Assembly (NCBI RefSeq): GCF_009861505.1
Contig: NZ_WTFT01000007.1
Location: 62,001 to 126,000 of the forward strand
Origin: Pseudomonas izuensis
Lineage (GTDB): Bacteria > Pseudomonadota > Gammaproteobacteria > Pseudomonadales > Pseudomonadaceae
DNA length: 64,000 nucleotides
Direction: 5' to 3'
Positions 41,529-50,145 of the stretch are shown one piece after another; the first letter of the stretch is position 1; every line of letters begins with the position of its first letter. The notes under the pieces were generated by a model. The model worked only from the letters and a program-made list of their open reading frames with translations, was not told where the DNA came from and did no database searches. Both the position numbers and the translations under genes were made by a program.

Positions 41529-42308
41529 ATGTCGATACTGCAGGCCATCAGAACCTTCCTCTTTTACCTGCTGCTGGGCACCAGCTCCTTGCTGTGGTGC
41601 AGCCTGAGCTTTTTCATCGCGCCCTTTCTGCCGTTCAAGGCGCGCTATCGCTTCATCAATGTGTACTGGTGTCGCTGCGCCTTATGGCTGTGCAAGGTGT
41701 TTCTCGGTATTCGTTACGAAGTGAAGGGCGCGGAGAACGTGCCTGACCGGCCTTGCGTGATTGTCTCGAATCACCAGAGCACCTGGGAGACGTTCTTCCT
41801 GTCGGCCTACTTCTCACCACTGAGCCAGGTGCTCAAGCGCGAACTGCTATATGTGCCTTTCTTCGGTTGGGCCATGGCGATGCTGCGACCGATCGCCATC
41901 GACCGTGACAACCCGAAAGCCGCACTCAAGCAAGTCGCGTCGAAGGGCGACGAACTGCTCAAGGACAACGTCTGGGTGCTGATTTTCCCTGAAGGTACCC
42001 GCGTTCCTTACGGCACCGTTGGCAAATTCTCCCGCAGCGGTGCTGCGCTGGCTGTCAATGCCGAGCTTCCGGTACTGCCGATTGCGCATAACGCCGGCAA
42101 GTTCTGGCCAAAGCTGGGTTGGGCCAAAAAGCAGGGCGTGATTACCGTCATCATCGGTGCACCGATGTATGCCGAAGGCAGCGGACCGCGCGCCATCGCC
42201 GATTTGAACGATCGGGTCCAGGCCTGGAACGAGCAGATGCAACGGGAAATGGGCTCGCTGCCACCGGCGCCGCAAGCACCGGTTTCCAACGATCAGGCGG
42301 TTGTCTGA
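41529..42308 (+). CDS. plsC: 1-acyl-sn-glycerol-3-phosphate acyltransferase (PlsC family)
   Basis: 259-residue membrane acyltransferase making phosphatidic acid. Acyltransferase block I is NHQSTWE and block III FPEGTR; one or two N-terminal TM helices (TFLFYLLLGTSSLLWCSLSF). ATG 41529 preferred; a non-ATG start at 41484 would add 15 residues. Orthologue of PA0005. Last syntenic core gene before the island. Confidence 0.93.
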   Translation: MSILQAIRTFLFYLLLGTSSLLWCSLSFFIAPFLPFKARYRFINVYWCRCALWLCKVFLGIRYEVKGAENVPDRPCVIVSNHQSTWETFFLSAYFSPLSQVLKRELLYVPFFGWAMAMLRPIAIDRDNPKAALKQVASKGDELLKDNVWVLIFPEGTRVPYGTVGKFSRSGAALAVNAELPVLPIAHNAGKFWPKLGWAKKQGVITVIIGAPMYAEGSGPRAIADLNDRVQAWNEQMQREMGSLPPAPQAPVSNDQAVV

Positions 42309-42437
42309 GTTTCTGTGGATAACCTGTGTACCGTTTTCCGTAAAGACGTCGTATTTTTACTGCAACTCTATGATTTATATACATATTTCATAAACAGATA
42401 AAACGCCGAAAAACGTGCATAAGTTTTTTTCGGACGC

Positions 42438-42469
42438 AAAAAAACCGGCTGATATAGCCGGTTTTTTTA
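42438..42469. terminator. Bidirectional terminator after plsC
   Basis: AAAAACCGGCT-GATAT-AGCCGGTTTTT is a perfect stem with A-run and T-run on both sides. Confidence 0.9.
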
Positions 42470-42542
42470 TGCCTGCGATTGTGCTGTTTCATCGCCCTGG
42501 AAAGCGAAGTGAAACTGTGCCCAGACATTCTTCGCACACAAT

Positions 42543-42575
42543 AAAAAAGGCCAACGCGGATGCGTTGGCCTTTTC
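42543..42575. terminator. Second bidirectional terminator, possibly the original gyrB terminator
   Basis: AAAAGGCCAACGC-GGAT-GCGTTGGCCTTTT is a perfect stem. In Pseudomonas plsC and gyrB converge, so this hairpin is probably the gyrB terminator separated from its gene by the island (inference from synteny). Confidence 0.85.
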
Positions 42576-42594
42576 GTTTGACGGGGGTCCGGAC

Positions 42595-42735
42595 TGTCGA
42601 TGGGCATATTAAGTGTCATGCTTACCCTACGTGGAATCAGGGTTCCACGTGAAACATGGGCATTACAAATGTCGCGAATGAGCAGCAATTACTGTCGTAC
42701 CCAAGTTTTTTGACACTATTAAATGTCGCTTCGGT
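42595..42735. mobile_element. Putative left end of a Tn7/Tn5053-type transposon (TnsB-site-like repeats)
   Basis: Several copies of an ATTA(n)TGTC(G/A) motif occur in one orientation: ATATTAAGTGTCATG (42606-), ATTACAAATGTCGCG (42662-), AATTACTGTCGTAC (42688-) and TGACACTATTAAATGTCGC (about 42711-). Two copies share an ATGGGCAT lead-in at 42600 and 42656. A TGTCGA at 42595 is a possible terminal trinucleotide-type end. The pattern resembles TnsB-binding sites in Tn5053-like and CAST-type ends. The exact terminus and target duplication cannot be fixed without the other end. Confidence 0.55.
42641..42656. promoter_or_regulatory. parS-like ParB-binding site
   Basis: GGTTCCACGTGAAACA matches the chromosomal parS sequence TGTTCCACGTGAAACA at 15 of 16 positions. 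It lies between two of the transposon-end-like repeats, in the region of the chromosome where Pseudomonas parS sites normally occur. Confidence 0.7.
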
Positions 42736-42765
42736 TCATCAATCGCAAACCAATCGAGAGACTGA

Positions 42766-43386
42766 TTACAGCCCCTGTCGCTCGCGTAATGCCTTCCGGA
42801 ACTCCTCATTTTTCTCCTCCACCATCGCGGTCAATTCGAAATGGTGGACCTCATAAATCTGGAATGGCAGAAGAAGGGTTCTAAACATTGAAAGAATCAG
42901 CAATCCAATGCTCAGGACGAATAGCCATTGCCCAACAGCTACCGCCTCACCGTGACTTTGAACGATCAGCCAGATTAGGCAAGCAAGGATGCAGGCGATG
43001 TGGACCGCCAAGGTCACTGCTTGGGAAAAAAGGAGGTAGGTAATTTTTTCAACATAGAAGGGGGCTTGATCGACTGTTAGTAACTTGGAGCCACCGCTTC
43101 TCCCAGTGAACAGCATCAAGGTGACCATGAAACCAGCGAGCACAGAAATGAACGTCATGATACCTGTCATGATGTCTTTCATTGCAACTGCCTGGTTTCC
43201 TGTAGCAGCACCATCAGATAACCAATAGCCTAAAGCCGCGCCTACAGAAATCGGGACGACAGCCGCTACCGTCTGTTTGATCCAAAAATGTGACGTTTGG
43301 GTGACCACACGAAGCATTTCAGCACCAGCCGTCGCGGCACTCTGGACCTCGTCTGGCAGCAGCCAGTCACGCACCCTCATCCTCAT
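42766..43386 (-). CDS. Four-TM membrane protein of a two-gene cargo system
   Basis: 206 residues with four predicted TM helices (approximately 33-58, 73-95, 113-140, 148-175) and a charged C-terminal helix (MVEEKNEEFRKALRERQ). No named family recognised. It overlaps the upstream soluble-protein gene by 4 nt, so the two are translationally coupled. A small four-TM partner for a soluble sensor resembles the organisation of phage exclusion pairs such as RexA/RexB. That parallel is inference from architecture only. Confidence 0.75.
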   Translation of the reverse strand: MRMRVRDWLLPDEVQSAATAGAEMLRVVTQTSHFWIKQTVAAVVPISVGAALGYWLSDGAATGNQAVAMKDIMTGIMTFISVLAGFMVTLMLFTGRSGGSKLLTVDQAPFYVEKITYLLFSQAVTLAVHIACILACLIWLIVQSHGEAVAVGQWLFVLSIGLLILSMFRTLLLPFQIYEVHHFELTAMVEEKNEEFRKALRERQGL

Positions 43387-44351
43387 TCTCCCAACGATTT
43401 CACAGACTTCAAAACACCATCAGTTTTAACTGGCCCGTTATGCCCAGGATCTCGTAACTCACCGAGATAGGTCTTCAAAGCAATTTCGATTTCTGTAATG
43501 GCAGGACGGCCTTCAGGTGTTAATTGGATTTGAACAGGCTTGCGCTCCCGATATTCGCTCAGGTTGTTGACGCTACCACCATTCTTAAAGTGAAGCGTGG
43601 CGCCTGCTAACGCTTGGCCATCAGCTTCCTCCAGTAGTGCTATCGCCTGATTTTCGTCCAAGGTTCCATCCTTGTTCTCCCAGCTGACGTTGCATTGCGC
43701 AGCACCGGGAATTTTTTGCAACAAGCTGGCAAGCAGGCCGCCGAACTGAGTTCCTTGATGCTTGCTGTCTACCGCCAAACGAGCGGTGATCCGCTCAACA
43801 CCGCCGTGTAGATCTATTAATTCTCGCAGATCGGTCGATGCAATATCCGAAAAGTCGACCAGAGGATGGGCCTGATCACGATAGCGCCGGAAGAGCTGGC
43901 CAAGAAGTTTTTCTAGACCCGCAGCCCCACCGCTACCCATAACTGACTCAATGATAATTATCTCTCCGAGCGCGATGCATCGATAGCTGTGGACTAGCTC
44001 ACCAGCCTTCCCATCCTCATCTTTAAGCTCAATAATTTTGATTTCCGCCTCAGCGGACGTCAGATCAGGTGTGATGGACTCTGGGATGTGGCCGTGCTGG
44101 TAGGAACAAACAGTGAAAAGGACGCCATCCGGTCCCAAATCTTTCATCGAGTTGATGAAATAACACGACTGCCCCTTCTCGATTCTGTTACCTGGATCCG
44201 GAAAGTGTCTCATTCCTATATTGTTGGTCTTGGCCATGACGTTTCGCATCTCGTCTTGTATTAGCGGGCGAAGCCAACCTTCCGGAGTGGAACGGGTCGT
44301 TTTGTATCTAATAGCTTTGGCAACCAGGGTACGAGAGATATGGGCAGGCAA
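43383..44351 (-). CDS. Soluble protein of unknown function, partner of the four-TM protein
   Basis: 322 residues, no signal peptide or TM segment. The N-terminal half contains strands around GQSCYFINSMKDLGPDG and LFTVCSYQHGHIPES, then EIIIIESVMGSGGAAGLEKLL. No catalytic motif is evident. The pattern of a nucleic-acid- or ligand-sensing N-domain followed by a helical region recalls phage lambda RexA, but I cannot claim homology. An internal ATG at 44240 (MAKTNNIGMRHF) is an alternative start. Base composition is AT-richer than the core genes. Confidence 0.75.
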   Translation of the reverse strand: MPAHISRTLVAKAIRYKTTRSTPEGWLRPLIQDEMRNVMAKTNNIGMRHFPDPGNRIEKGQSCYFINSMKDLGPDGVLFTVCSYQHGHIPESITPDLTSAEAEIKIIELKDEDGKAGELVHSYRCIALGEIIIIESVMGSGGAAGLEKLLGQLFRRYRDQAHPLVDFSDIASTDLRELIDLHGGVERITARLAVDSKHQGTQFGGLLASLLQKIPGAAQCNVSWENKDGTLDENQAIALLEEADGQALAGATLHFKNGGSVNNLSEYRERKPVQIQLTPEGRPAITEIEIALKTYLGELRDPGHNGPVKTDGVLKSVKSLGE

Positions 44352-44579
44352 TGATGAGTTCCTTTCTGCCAGATAATGAGAGCACGTCGATCAGAGGCAC
44401 CGGGCCACTATAGCCTACAAGGCGCTTTTGATACCAAAACTCAGATTGCATACGAAAGTACACCTCACATTTCCTGCACCGAACCTATAGGGCTATTTCC
44501 CCTGATAACGGAGTCATGAAACTAAAGGTAAGAACAAAAAACTTCGAAGTCGCCATCAAGCGTAGGCCTTTACGACGAC

Positions 44580-44930
44580 TTAAGCATTTGGGGTGTCAGC
44601 GAGGCAAGCATCTATTTCTCCTGCAAGCTCCAGAAGGTGGTTCCTCAATAACGGTAACGCCAAAAGCACTGTTGCTGGACGCCGTCCTGCCATGACCAGA
44701 TACGCGTTCAGCATCAATTCCGAGTGGCTGATCAGCGCTGCTAGATGCTCACCTCTCGGACCGGTTTTGCCTGCCAGCCAATTCTTTGCGGTCTTCTCGC
44801 TGACATGCGTCCACCTCATCAAGACCTTGACCGCTTGGTGAGTAGATCCCAGCTCAGCCCGTAGCGCCAAAGAGATACCTTTGGCGTACTGGTCCTGACC
44901 GAGAAAAAAACTACCCTTTTTCGGCAACAT
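44580..44930 (-). CDS. Small HTH-like accessory protein
   Basis: 116 residues. The central segment VSEKTAKNWLAGKTGPRGEHLAALI (shown in part) has the look of a helix-turn-helix of the kind found in phage- and island-borne regulators. It diverges from the serine recombinase gene across a 58-bp gap, so it could repress the recombinase promoter. No named family recognised. Confidence 0.7.
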   Translation of the reverse strand: MLPKKGSFFLGQDQYAKGISLALRAELGSTHQAVKVLMRWTHVSEKTAKNWLAGKTGPRGEHLAALISHSELMLNAYLVMAGRRPATVLLALPLLRNHLLELAGEIDACLADTPNA

Positions 44931-44988
44931 TTTTCCGCCCCCTCTCTTCTATCGTCATTAAGACCTTCCGGTGCCTGCCAGGTGATCA

Positions 44989-46602
44989 ATGTCACCAATC
45001 TTTTTGCCGGAAAAGCTAATGAAAAGGATGATGAAGATGCCGTACCGGGCCTGCGGTAGTCGGGGCTATCCACTTCGAGACGCGACGCTTGCCGCTGCTT
45101 ACGTGCGGATGTCGACTGAGCACCAACAATACTCGACCGAAAACCAGCTCGACACCATCAAGCTCTACGCCGTTGAGCATTCACTTGAGATCACCCAGGT
45201 ATATACCGATTCCGGCAAAAGCGGACTTCGTCTGGAAGGGAGGGACGCGCTCAAGCAGCTTTTTGACGATGTCGAAAGAGGCACCGCTACCTTTTCCACC
45301 ATTTTGGTTTATGACGTCAGCCGATGGGGACGTTTTCAAGATCCTGATGTGAGCGCCAGCTACGAAGTGCGTTGTCGCGAAGCTGGTGTCTCCGTCCAAT
45401 ACTGCGCCGAGCAGTTCCAGAATGACGGCTCCCCCGTATCCAACATCATCAAAAGCGTCAAACGGATGATGGCGGGCGAGTACAGCCGCGAGTTGTCAGT
45501 AAAGGTTTTCGCGGGCCAATCCCGACTTATCGAAATGGGTTACCGGCAAGGCGGGCCCGCTGGGTTTGGACTGCGGCGCACTCTGATCGATGCGGCTGGC
45601 ACCCCGAAAGGCACGTTATCGCGGGGAGAGCATAAGAGCATCCAAACTGACCGAGTGATCCTAGTACCAGGCCCCACTGATGAAATTCAGACGGTGCAAT
45701 GGGTCTATCGTGCGTTCGTGGATTATCGAAAAACTGAGCGTGAAATCGCGGACGAACTAAACGCGCGAGGCGAGACAACTGATCTGGCGAGACCTTGGAC
45801 ACGCGGCACCGTGCACCAGTTGTTGATCAACGAAAAGTACATCGGCAATAACGTCTGGAATCATTATTCCAACAAGCTCAAACAGCAACGGGTCAAGAAT
45901 CTACCGGAGCAATGGGTGCGGTCGGATGGGGCATTCGAACCGATTGTTCCTCAGTCGCAGTTCAAAGCGGCCCAAGAGATCATCCAAAAACGCTCTTATC
46001 GGATGCGTGATACCGAGATGCTGGATGCCCTAAAGAACCTTTGTACTCGAAAAGGATTTCTATCAGGGCTCATCATCGATGAGACCGAAGATTGCCCTTC
46101 CAGCAGCGCGTATCAATACCGCTTTGGGAGCCTACTGCGGACGTATTCGCTGATTGGCTATACACCCTCACGGGATTACCAGTACATCGAGGCGAATCGC
46201 CAGCTTAGACAAATGCACCCGATTTTGCTCCAAACAACCATCGCCAACATCCAAGCGGTAGGGGGAAGAGTCACGGTGGATCCTCGCACAGACCTTATGG
46301 AGGTAAACGAGGAACTATTGGTCTCACTCGTCCTCTGCCGCTGCCACGTTACCGACAACGGTTCCAGGCGCTGGAAGGTACGCTTGGACTTAGGCCTGCA
46401 TCCCGACATCACGATTGCCGTACGTATGGAGCCGAGCGGCGAGAACGCTCTGGACTATTACATTTTGCCTTCCATCGACATGAGCCTGCCCGACCTACGC
46501 CTGGCAGAGCAGAACCCATCCAATATCGACATCTACCGCTTCGACACATTGGATGTCCTAGCCGAGTTGTCCCGCCGGTCACCCTACAGGAGGGCGGCAT
46601 GA
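44989..46602 (+). CDS. Large serine recombinase
   Basis: 537-residue site-specific recombinase. The resolvase domain begins AAAYVRMSTEHQQYSTENQ with nucleophile Ser42, followed by the YTDSGKSGLRLEGRD and YDVSRWGRFQD motifs. A Recombinase domain (about 200-340) and a long C-terminal region follow. The zinc-ribbon cysteines usual in large serine integrases are not evident. ATG 44989 is used; further in-frame ATGs lie within 45 nt. It overlaps the first ParB-like gene by 4 nt, forming a coupled operon. Confidence 0.88.
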   Translation: MSPIFLPEKLMKRMMKMPYRACGSRGYPLRDATLAAAYVRMSTEHQQYSTENQLDTIKLYAVEHSLEITQVYTDSGKSGLRLEGRDALKQLFDDVERGTATFSTILVYDVSRWGRFQDPDVSASYEVRCREAGVSVQYCAEQFQNDGSPVSNIIKSVKRMMAGEYSRELSVKVFAGQSRLIEMGYRQGGPAGFGLRRTLIDAAGTPKGTLSRGEHKSIQTDRVILVPGPTDEIQTVQWVYRAFVDYRKTEREIADELNARGETTDLARPWTRGTVHQLLINEKYIGNNVWNHYSNKLKQQRVKNLPEQWVRSDGAFEPIVPQSQFKAAQEIIQKRSYRMRDTEMLDALKNLCTRKGFLSGLIIDETEDCPSSSAYQYRFGSLLRTYSLIGYTPSRDYQYIEANRQLRQMHPILLQTTIANIQAVGGRVTVDPRTDLMEVNEELLVSLVLCRCHVTDNGSRRWKVRLDLGLHPDITIAVRMEPSGENALDYYILPSIDMSLPDLRLAEQNPSNIDIYRFDTLDVLAELSRRSPYRRAA

Positions 46603-47519
46603 ATACTTCCGACTTTGAGGACCGATCCTCGCTGCACGTCGCCGACGCATCCCCGATTCAATTGCTGAATATAGACCGTATTCGCGTACTGAACCCTCGC
46701 ATGCGTAACAGGCAGGTGTTTGCGAAACTGGTAGAGAACATTGCGTCCATAGGGCTCAAACGTCCAGTTACCGTAATTCCCAATGGAGCGGACGATGACG
46801 GTCCACGCTATGGCTTAGTGTGCGGGCAGGGAAGGCTAGAAGCGTTTCAAGTGCTCGGGGAACAGCAAATCCCCTGCATCGTAGTGAACGCTAATGAGGT
46901 GGATCGATTTCTTATCGGTCTGGTTGAAAATTTGGCGCGTCGTAAGCATTCGAATCGAGACCTGTTGAACTCGATTCAGCTGCTCGCGGACCGAGGCTAC
47001 TCCATCAAGGAGATAGCTAACAAAACCAGCCTTGATCCGGCGTATGTAAACGGCATTCTCGTGCTCCTGGGTCAAGGGGAGGAGCGATTGATTGCGGCGG
47101 TCGAAAAAGGGTGGCTTTCCATCAAACTGGCCGTTGAAATCGCACGGTCAGACGACAGCCAGATCCAGTTAGCCATGATGGAAGCTTATGAAAGCGGCGT
47201 CCTAAAAGGCGATCAATTGATCAAGATTCGCCGCCTGATTGATCGCAGAAAATTCATGGGTACCCAGTACGGCCAGATGCACAAGTCGAACGACCGCTCT
47301 GTCACGCCCCAAAAGCTGCTCGGCCTCTATAAACAGGAAGTTCGTCGGCAGAAAGTCATGGTCAAAAAAGCCGACATCAGTGAGCAGCGATTACTAATCC
47401 TTGTCACTGCCATGAAAAAGCTGCTCGCGGATGATTATTTTTGCACGCTGCTTCGCACGGAGACGATCCAAGACATGCCGAAAGCGCTCGCGGACCGCAT
47501 CCAGTGGGAGGCATCCTGA
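46599..47519 (+). CDS. ParB/RepB-like protein 1
   Basis: 306 residues. The N-terminal ParB/Srx domain contains VCGQGRLEAFQVLG, the position of the CTP-binding GERR motif, and ENLARRKHSNRDLL. An HTH segment follows (YSIKEIANKTSLDPAYVNGIL in part) and a RepB-type C-terminal helical region. Coupled between the serine recombinase and a second ParB-like gene. In this context it is more likely a recombination or targeting accessory than a replicon partition factor, since no parA is adjacent. Confidence 0.85.
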   Translation: MNTSDFEDRSSLHVADASPIQLLNIDRIRVLNPRMRNRQVFAKLVENIASIGLKRPVTVIPNGADDDGPRYGLVCGQGRLEAFQVLGEQQIPCIVVNANEVDRFLIGLVENLARRKHSNRDLLNSIQLLADRGYSIKEIANKTSLDPAYVNGILVLLGQGEERLIAAVEKGWLSIKLAVEIARSDDSQIQLAMMEAYESGVLKGDQLIKIRRLIDRRKFMGTQYGQMHKSNDRSVTPQKLLGLYKQEVRRQKVMVKKADISEQRLLILVTAMKKLLADDYFCTLLRTETIQDMPKALADRIQWEAS

Positions 47520-48424
47520 TGACACATGTTAAGCATGCATTTGAGCAGAATATCGTGTCGGTACCGCTGGAACACATCCTTCCAACACGCAAACTCGACC
47601 GGGAAATCCAGACGAGCAAAAAGTACCTGACAATTCTATCGTCAATCCGCGAGCTGGGGGTCGTGGAGCCGTTAGCGGTCCATCCTGAAAAGATGATGGA
47701 AAACAATGTGCAGCTGTACATCCTGCTGGATGGTCACTTCCGCCTAGAGGCACTCCGATCCCTGGGAGCTAAAGAGGCACTGTGCCTGATCTCAACCGAC
47801 GACGAAGGGTTCACGTTCAACCGCCAGATCGGGCGCCTGACGCCGGTTCAGGAGCACAAGATGATCCTCACTGCGGTCAAGAAAGGGCTAGAGCCTGCGC
47901 GCATCGCGCGCGTACTGGGCGTGAATGTTGATCGCATCCATGAACGTCAGCACCTGCTCGATGGCATAGCGCCGGAGGCCATCGAGTTGCTCAAGGTGCG
48001 GATGGTGAGCAAATCCGTGTTCCGTGTGCTCAGAAAAATGAAGCCATTACGACAAATCGAAACAGTCGAAATGATGATTTCGGCGAACTGTTTTACACAG
48101 AACTACGCGCAGATGGTGCTCGCAGCAACACGCCCCGAAATGCTGAACGCCAAGAAAAGCAAAGTGACCAGCGATGCCAATGCCGAAGATATCGCTCGGA
48201 TGGAACGAGAAATGGAAAAGCTCTACCAAGACTACAAGGTAGTTGAGGACACATTAGGCGAAACGATGCTGGTGCTTGTCGTTGCGAAAGGCTATATGTC
48301 TCGCGTGTTGAGCAACGAGGCCATTGCTGGATTCATGGTCCGCTCTTACCCTGAGCTGCTCGAAGAACTGGTATCGATCATGGAAGCGGTCAGCTCGGAC
48401 GCTCGCCACTTGGAGCGTGAGTAG
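47519..48424 (+). CDS. ParB/RepB-like protein 2
   Basis: 301 residues, start at the ATG overlapping the previous stop (TGATG). Contains LDGHFRLEALRSLGA, the ParB nucleotide-binding region, then RQIGRLTPVQEHKMIL and a HTH (EPARIARVLGVNVDRIHERQ). The C-terminal part is coiled-coil rich. A divergent paralogue of ParB-like protein 1, so the pair may form a heteromer. Confidence 0.85.
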   Translation: MTHVKHAFEQNIVSVPLEHILPTRKLDREIQTSKKYLTILSSIRELGVVEPLAVHPEKMMENNVQLYILLDGHFRLEALRSLGAKEALCLISTDDEGFTFNRQIGRLTPVQEHKMILTAVKKGLEPARIARVLGVNVDRIHERQHLLDGIAPEAIELLKVRMVSKSVFRVLRKMKPLRQIETVEMMISANCFTQNYAQMVLAATRPEMLNAKKSKVTSDANAEDIARMEREMEKLYQDYKVVEDTLGETMLVLVVAKGYMSRVLSNEAIAGFMVRSYPELLEELVSIMEAVSSDARHLERE

Positions 48425-48674
48425 TTTAGCGCTACATCTGGTTAAGCCCCCCTCCCCACAGTCCTATGCCTCCATCGAATGTGTCTACCTCAGTCTTTTT
48501 GAAATCGCAGTTCTGGCGCAGATGAACGAGAAGTCCGTTCGTAATGCCAAGTGGTCTACCACTCCAGATCGGTTGATCACACGCAAGGAAGGCTGTCGCA
48601 CAGTTGTCGATTCCCATGAAGCGCTGCGCTGGTTGAACGGTCGTCGCACCCTCAAACCTACAGTTTTGTTGTGA
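48417..48674 (+). CDS. Small excisionase-like HTH protein
   Basis: About 85 residues from a GTG at 48417 whose GTGAGTAG overlaps the preceding stop. Core LSLFEIAVLAQMNEKSVRNAKW and ALRWLNGRR fit a MerR/excisionase-type winged HTH with a C-terminal Trp-Leu motif. It is the fourth coupled gene after recombinase and two ParB-like genes and is a good candidate for a recombination directionality factor. An upstream ATG at 48324 would overlap the previous gene by 100 nt and is less likely. Confidence 0.65.
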   Translation: MSSLALHLVKPPSPQSYASIECVYLSLFEIAVLAQMNEKSVRNAKWSTTPDRLITRKEGCRTVVDSHEALRWLNGRRTLKPTVLL

Positions 48675-48767
48675 GGTGTATGGCTATGTATTTATCCCAC
48701 CACAACGCAATTCACCTCCGCATAGGTTTCAACCGCCCACGGCTCATTTCACTGAACGGCACCTAAG

Positions 48768-49904
48768 CTATCGAGGAATCACAATCTCTTCATCTAACTC
48801 GTCCACCACGCCTGGTTTGAGGGGATCGATCCAGTCTGCTTTGGCGCGTCCCCAACGGAGCAGTTCGAGTTGCTCTATAGAATGCTCATGGCGTTCGGCG
48901 CTCGCTTCCAAAGCATTGAGGTACTCACGAATGGCCTGCGCCCGCCGCCAGTTCTGCGCATCAACTTCAAGTTTCGCCAGCCGCTGTTTTTCCGCGTCTT
49001 GCCGACGTTTTCGTTCCAGCGCGATGTCGCGAACTCGCTGGCGCTCGGCGTCTTCAATTGCTTGACGTTCACTGCGGACTAAAAACTCCACCGCTCGGGT
49101 GGCCATTAGCCCAACCAGTGTATTGAGCTGCAATTCCACAGGCCGGCTGTCTGAGTCCACAATTTTCCCTCCGTAACCTTCATTGACCAAAACTTGCAGC
49201 CTACCGGAGGGGGTGAACTGCCATTTCGCCCAGTAGCTCCATTCCCCCTTGGCCTGGGCCGCTCGCTCCTTGGCGGTGGGTTCATATGCGGAGCGCAGTG
49301 ACGCTTCAAACAACCGCAAATGCAGGACATGGCCAAACATCAGAATCTCAACGCGGTGCTGCCCTTGTTGAACGGTATAGCCTCGCTTCTCCAAGGCTTT
49401 GAGCAGCGTGTCCGCCACTTTCAGTGCGCGACTCTGTTGCGCGGGAGAAACTGAAATATTCAGCCCGTTGCCGCGCGTCTGCGGCATGCCGCGCTGATCG
49501 ATGAATGGTCGCCCTAATGCCTCGCGAGCAGCAGTCACCACCGGATGCCATACCTTGATACGCTCGGGTACCACTATCTGGTTTTCCGGCTGCTGCTCAA
49601 AGCTCAGCACGCGCTGAAGTCGGCTGTCGACGACTTCGGCGGCCGGATCCTGACCAGAAGGTGGTGCGGCGGGGCGATATAAATAACCGGGATAGCCGGT
49701 GTATTCGCGCAGCTTGGGGCGCAGGGATACGCGCTTACTCGCCTTGACCTTGGCCCAATGACCGCGCGGCGGGGTGGGGATTTGTAGGCGCGTGCAGAGC
49801 TTTTTCAGCCCCACGTCGGACAGCCCGTAGCGCGGCGCCACCACCTGAACAGGCTCAGACCAAACCTCCTCCAGCAGCGTTGCCCGATCATAGCGTTCCA
49901 CCAT
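48768..49904 (-). CDS. Conserved hypothetical protein of mobile elements
   Basis: 378 residues. The N-terminus (VERYDRATLLEEVWSEPVQVVAPRYGLSDVGLKKLCTRL, cited in part) has an HTH-like unit resembling those in plasmid and island proteins. The middle is basic, and the last 100 residues form a charged coiled coil (SERQAIEDAERQRVRDIALE). No enzyme motif seen. Convergent with the excisionase-like gene. Confidence 0.75.
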   Translation of the reverse strand: MVERYDRATLLEEVWSEPVQVVAPRYGLSDVGLKKLCTRLQIPTPPRGHWAKVKASKRVSLRPKLREYTGYPGYLYRPAAPPSGQDPAAEVVDSRLQRVLSFEQQPENQIVVPERIKVWHPVVTAAREALGRPFIDQRGMPQTRGNGLNISVSPAQQSRALKVADTLLKALEKRGYTVQQGQHRVEILMFGHVLHLRLFEASLRSAYEPTAKERAAQAKGEWSYWAKWQFTPSGRLQVLVNEGYGGKIVDSDSRPVELQLNTLVGLMATRAVEFLVRSERQAIEDAERQRVRDIALERKRRQDAEKQRLAKLEVDAQNWRRAQAIREYLNALEASAERHEHSIEQLELLRWGRAKADWIDPLKPGVVDELDEEIVIPR

Positions 49905-50071
49905 TTAACCGATCCTCGATTATGCGCAGTGCGGTTCGACTCCCCCCTGTTCCGCGTCCTAAAGCGCATCGAGTCCAACGATCGAGTCCCCCGGATCCCG
50001 CGCCAGCACCCCATGCGACCTCGTGCAGCAGAAGGTGAACACCGTACAGGTGTAAACCAAAGTGTTGGCAA

Positions 50072-50097
50072 ACAGCTATTGACAGCTCCCGACAGCT
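50072..50097. promoter_or_regulatory. Three ACAGCT repeats phased at 10 bp over a TTGACA -35
   Basis: ACAGCT occurs at 50072, 50082 and 50092, exactly one helical turn apart, with TTGACA at 50079-50084. They lie 50-75 bp before the HTH protein gene starting at 50146, as expected for an operator array. Confidence 0.5.
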
Positions 50098-50145
50098 GAC
50101 GTACCGTGCAGACTATACCAATCGTTTACCAAACAGGACATAACC

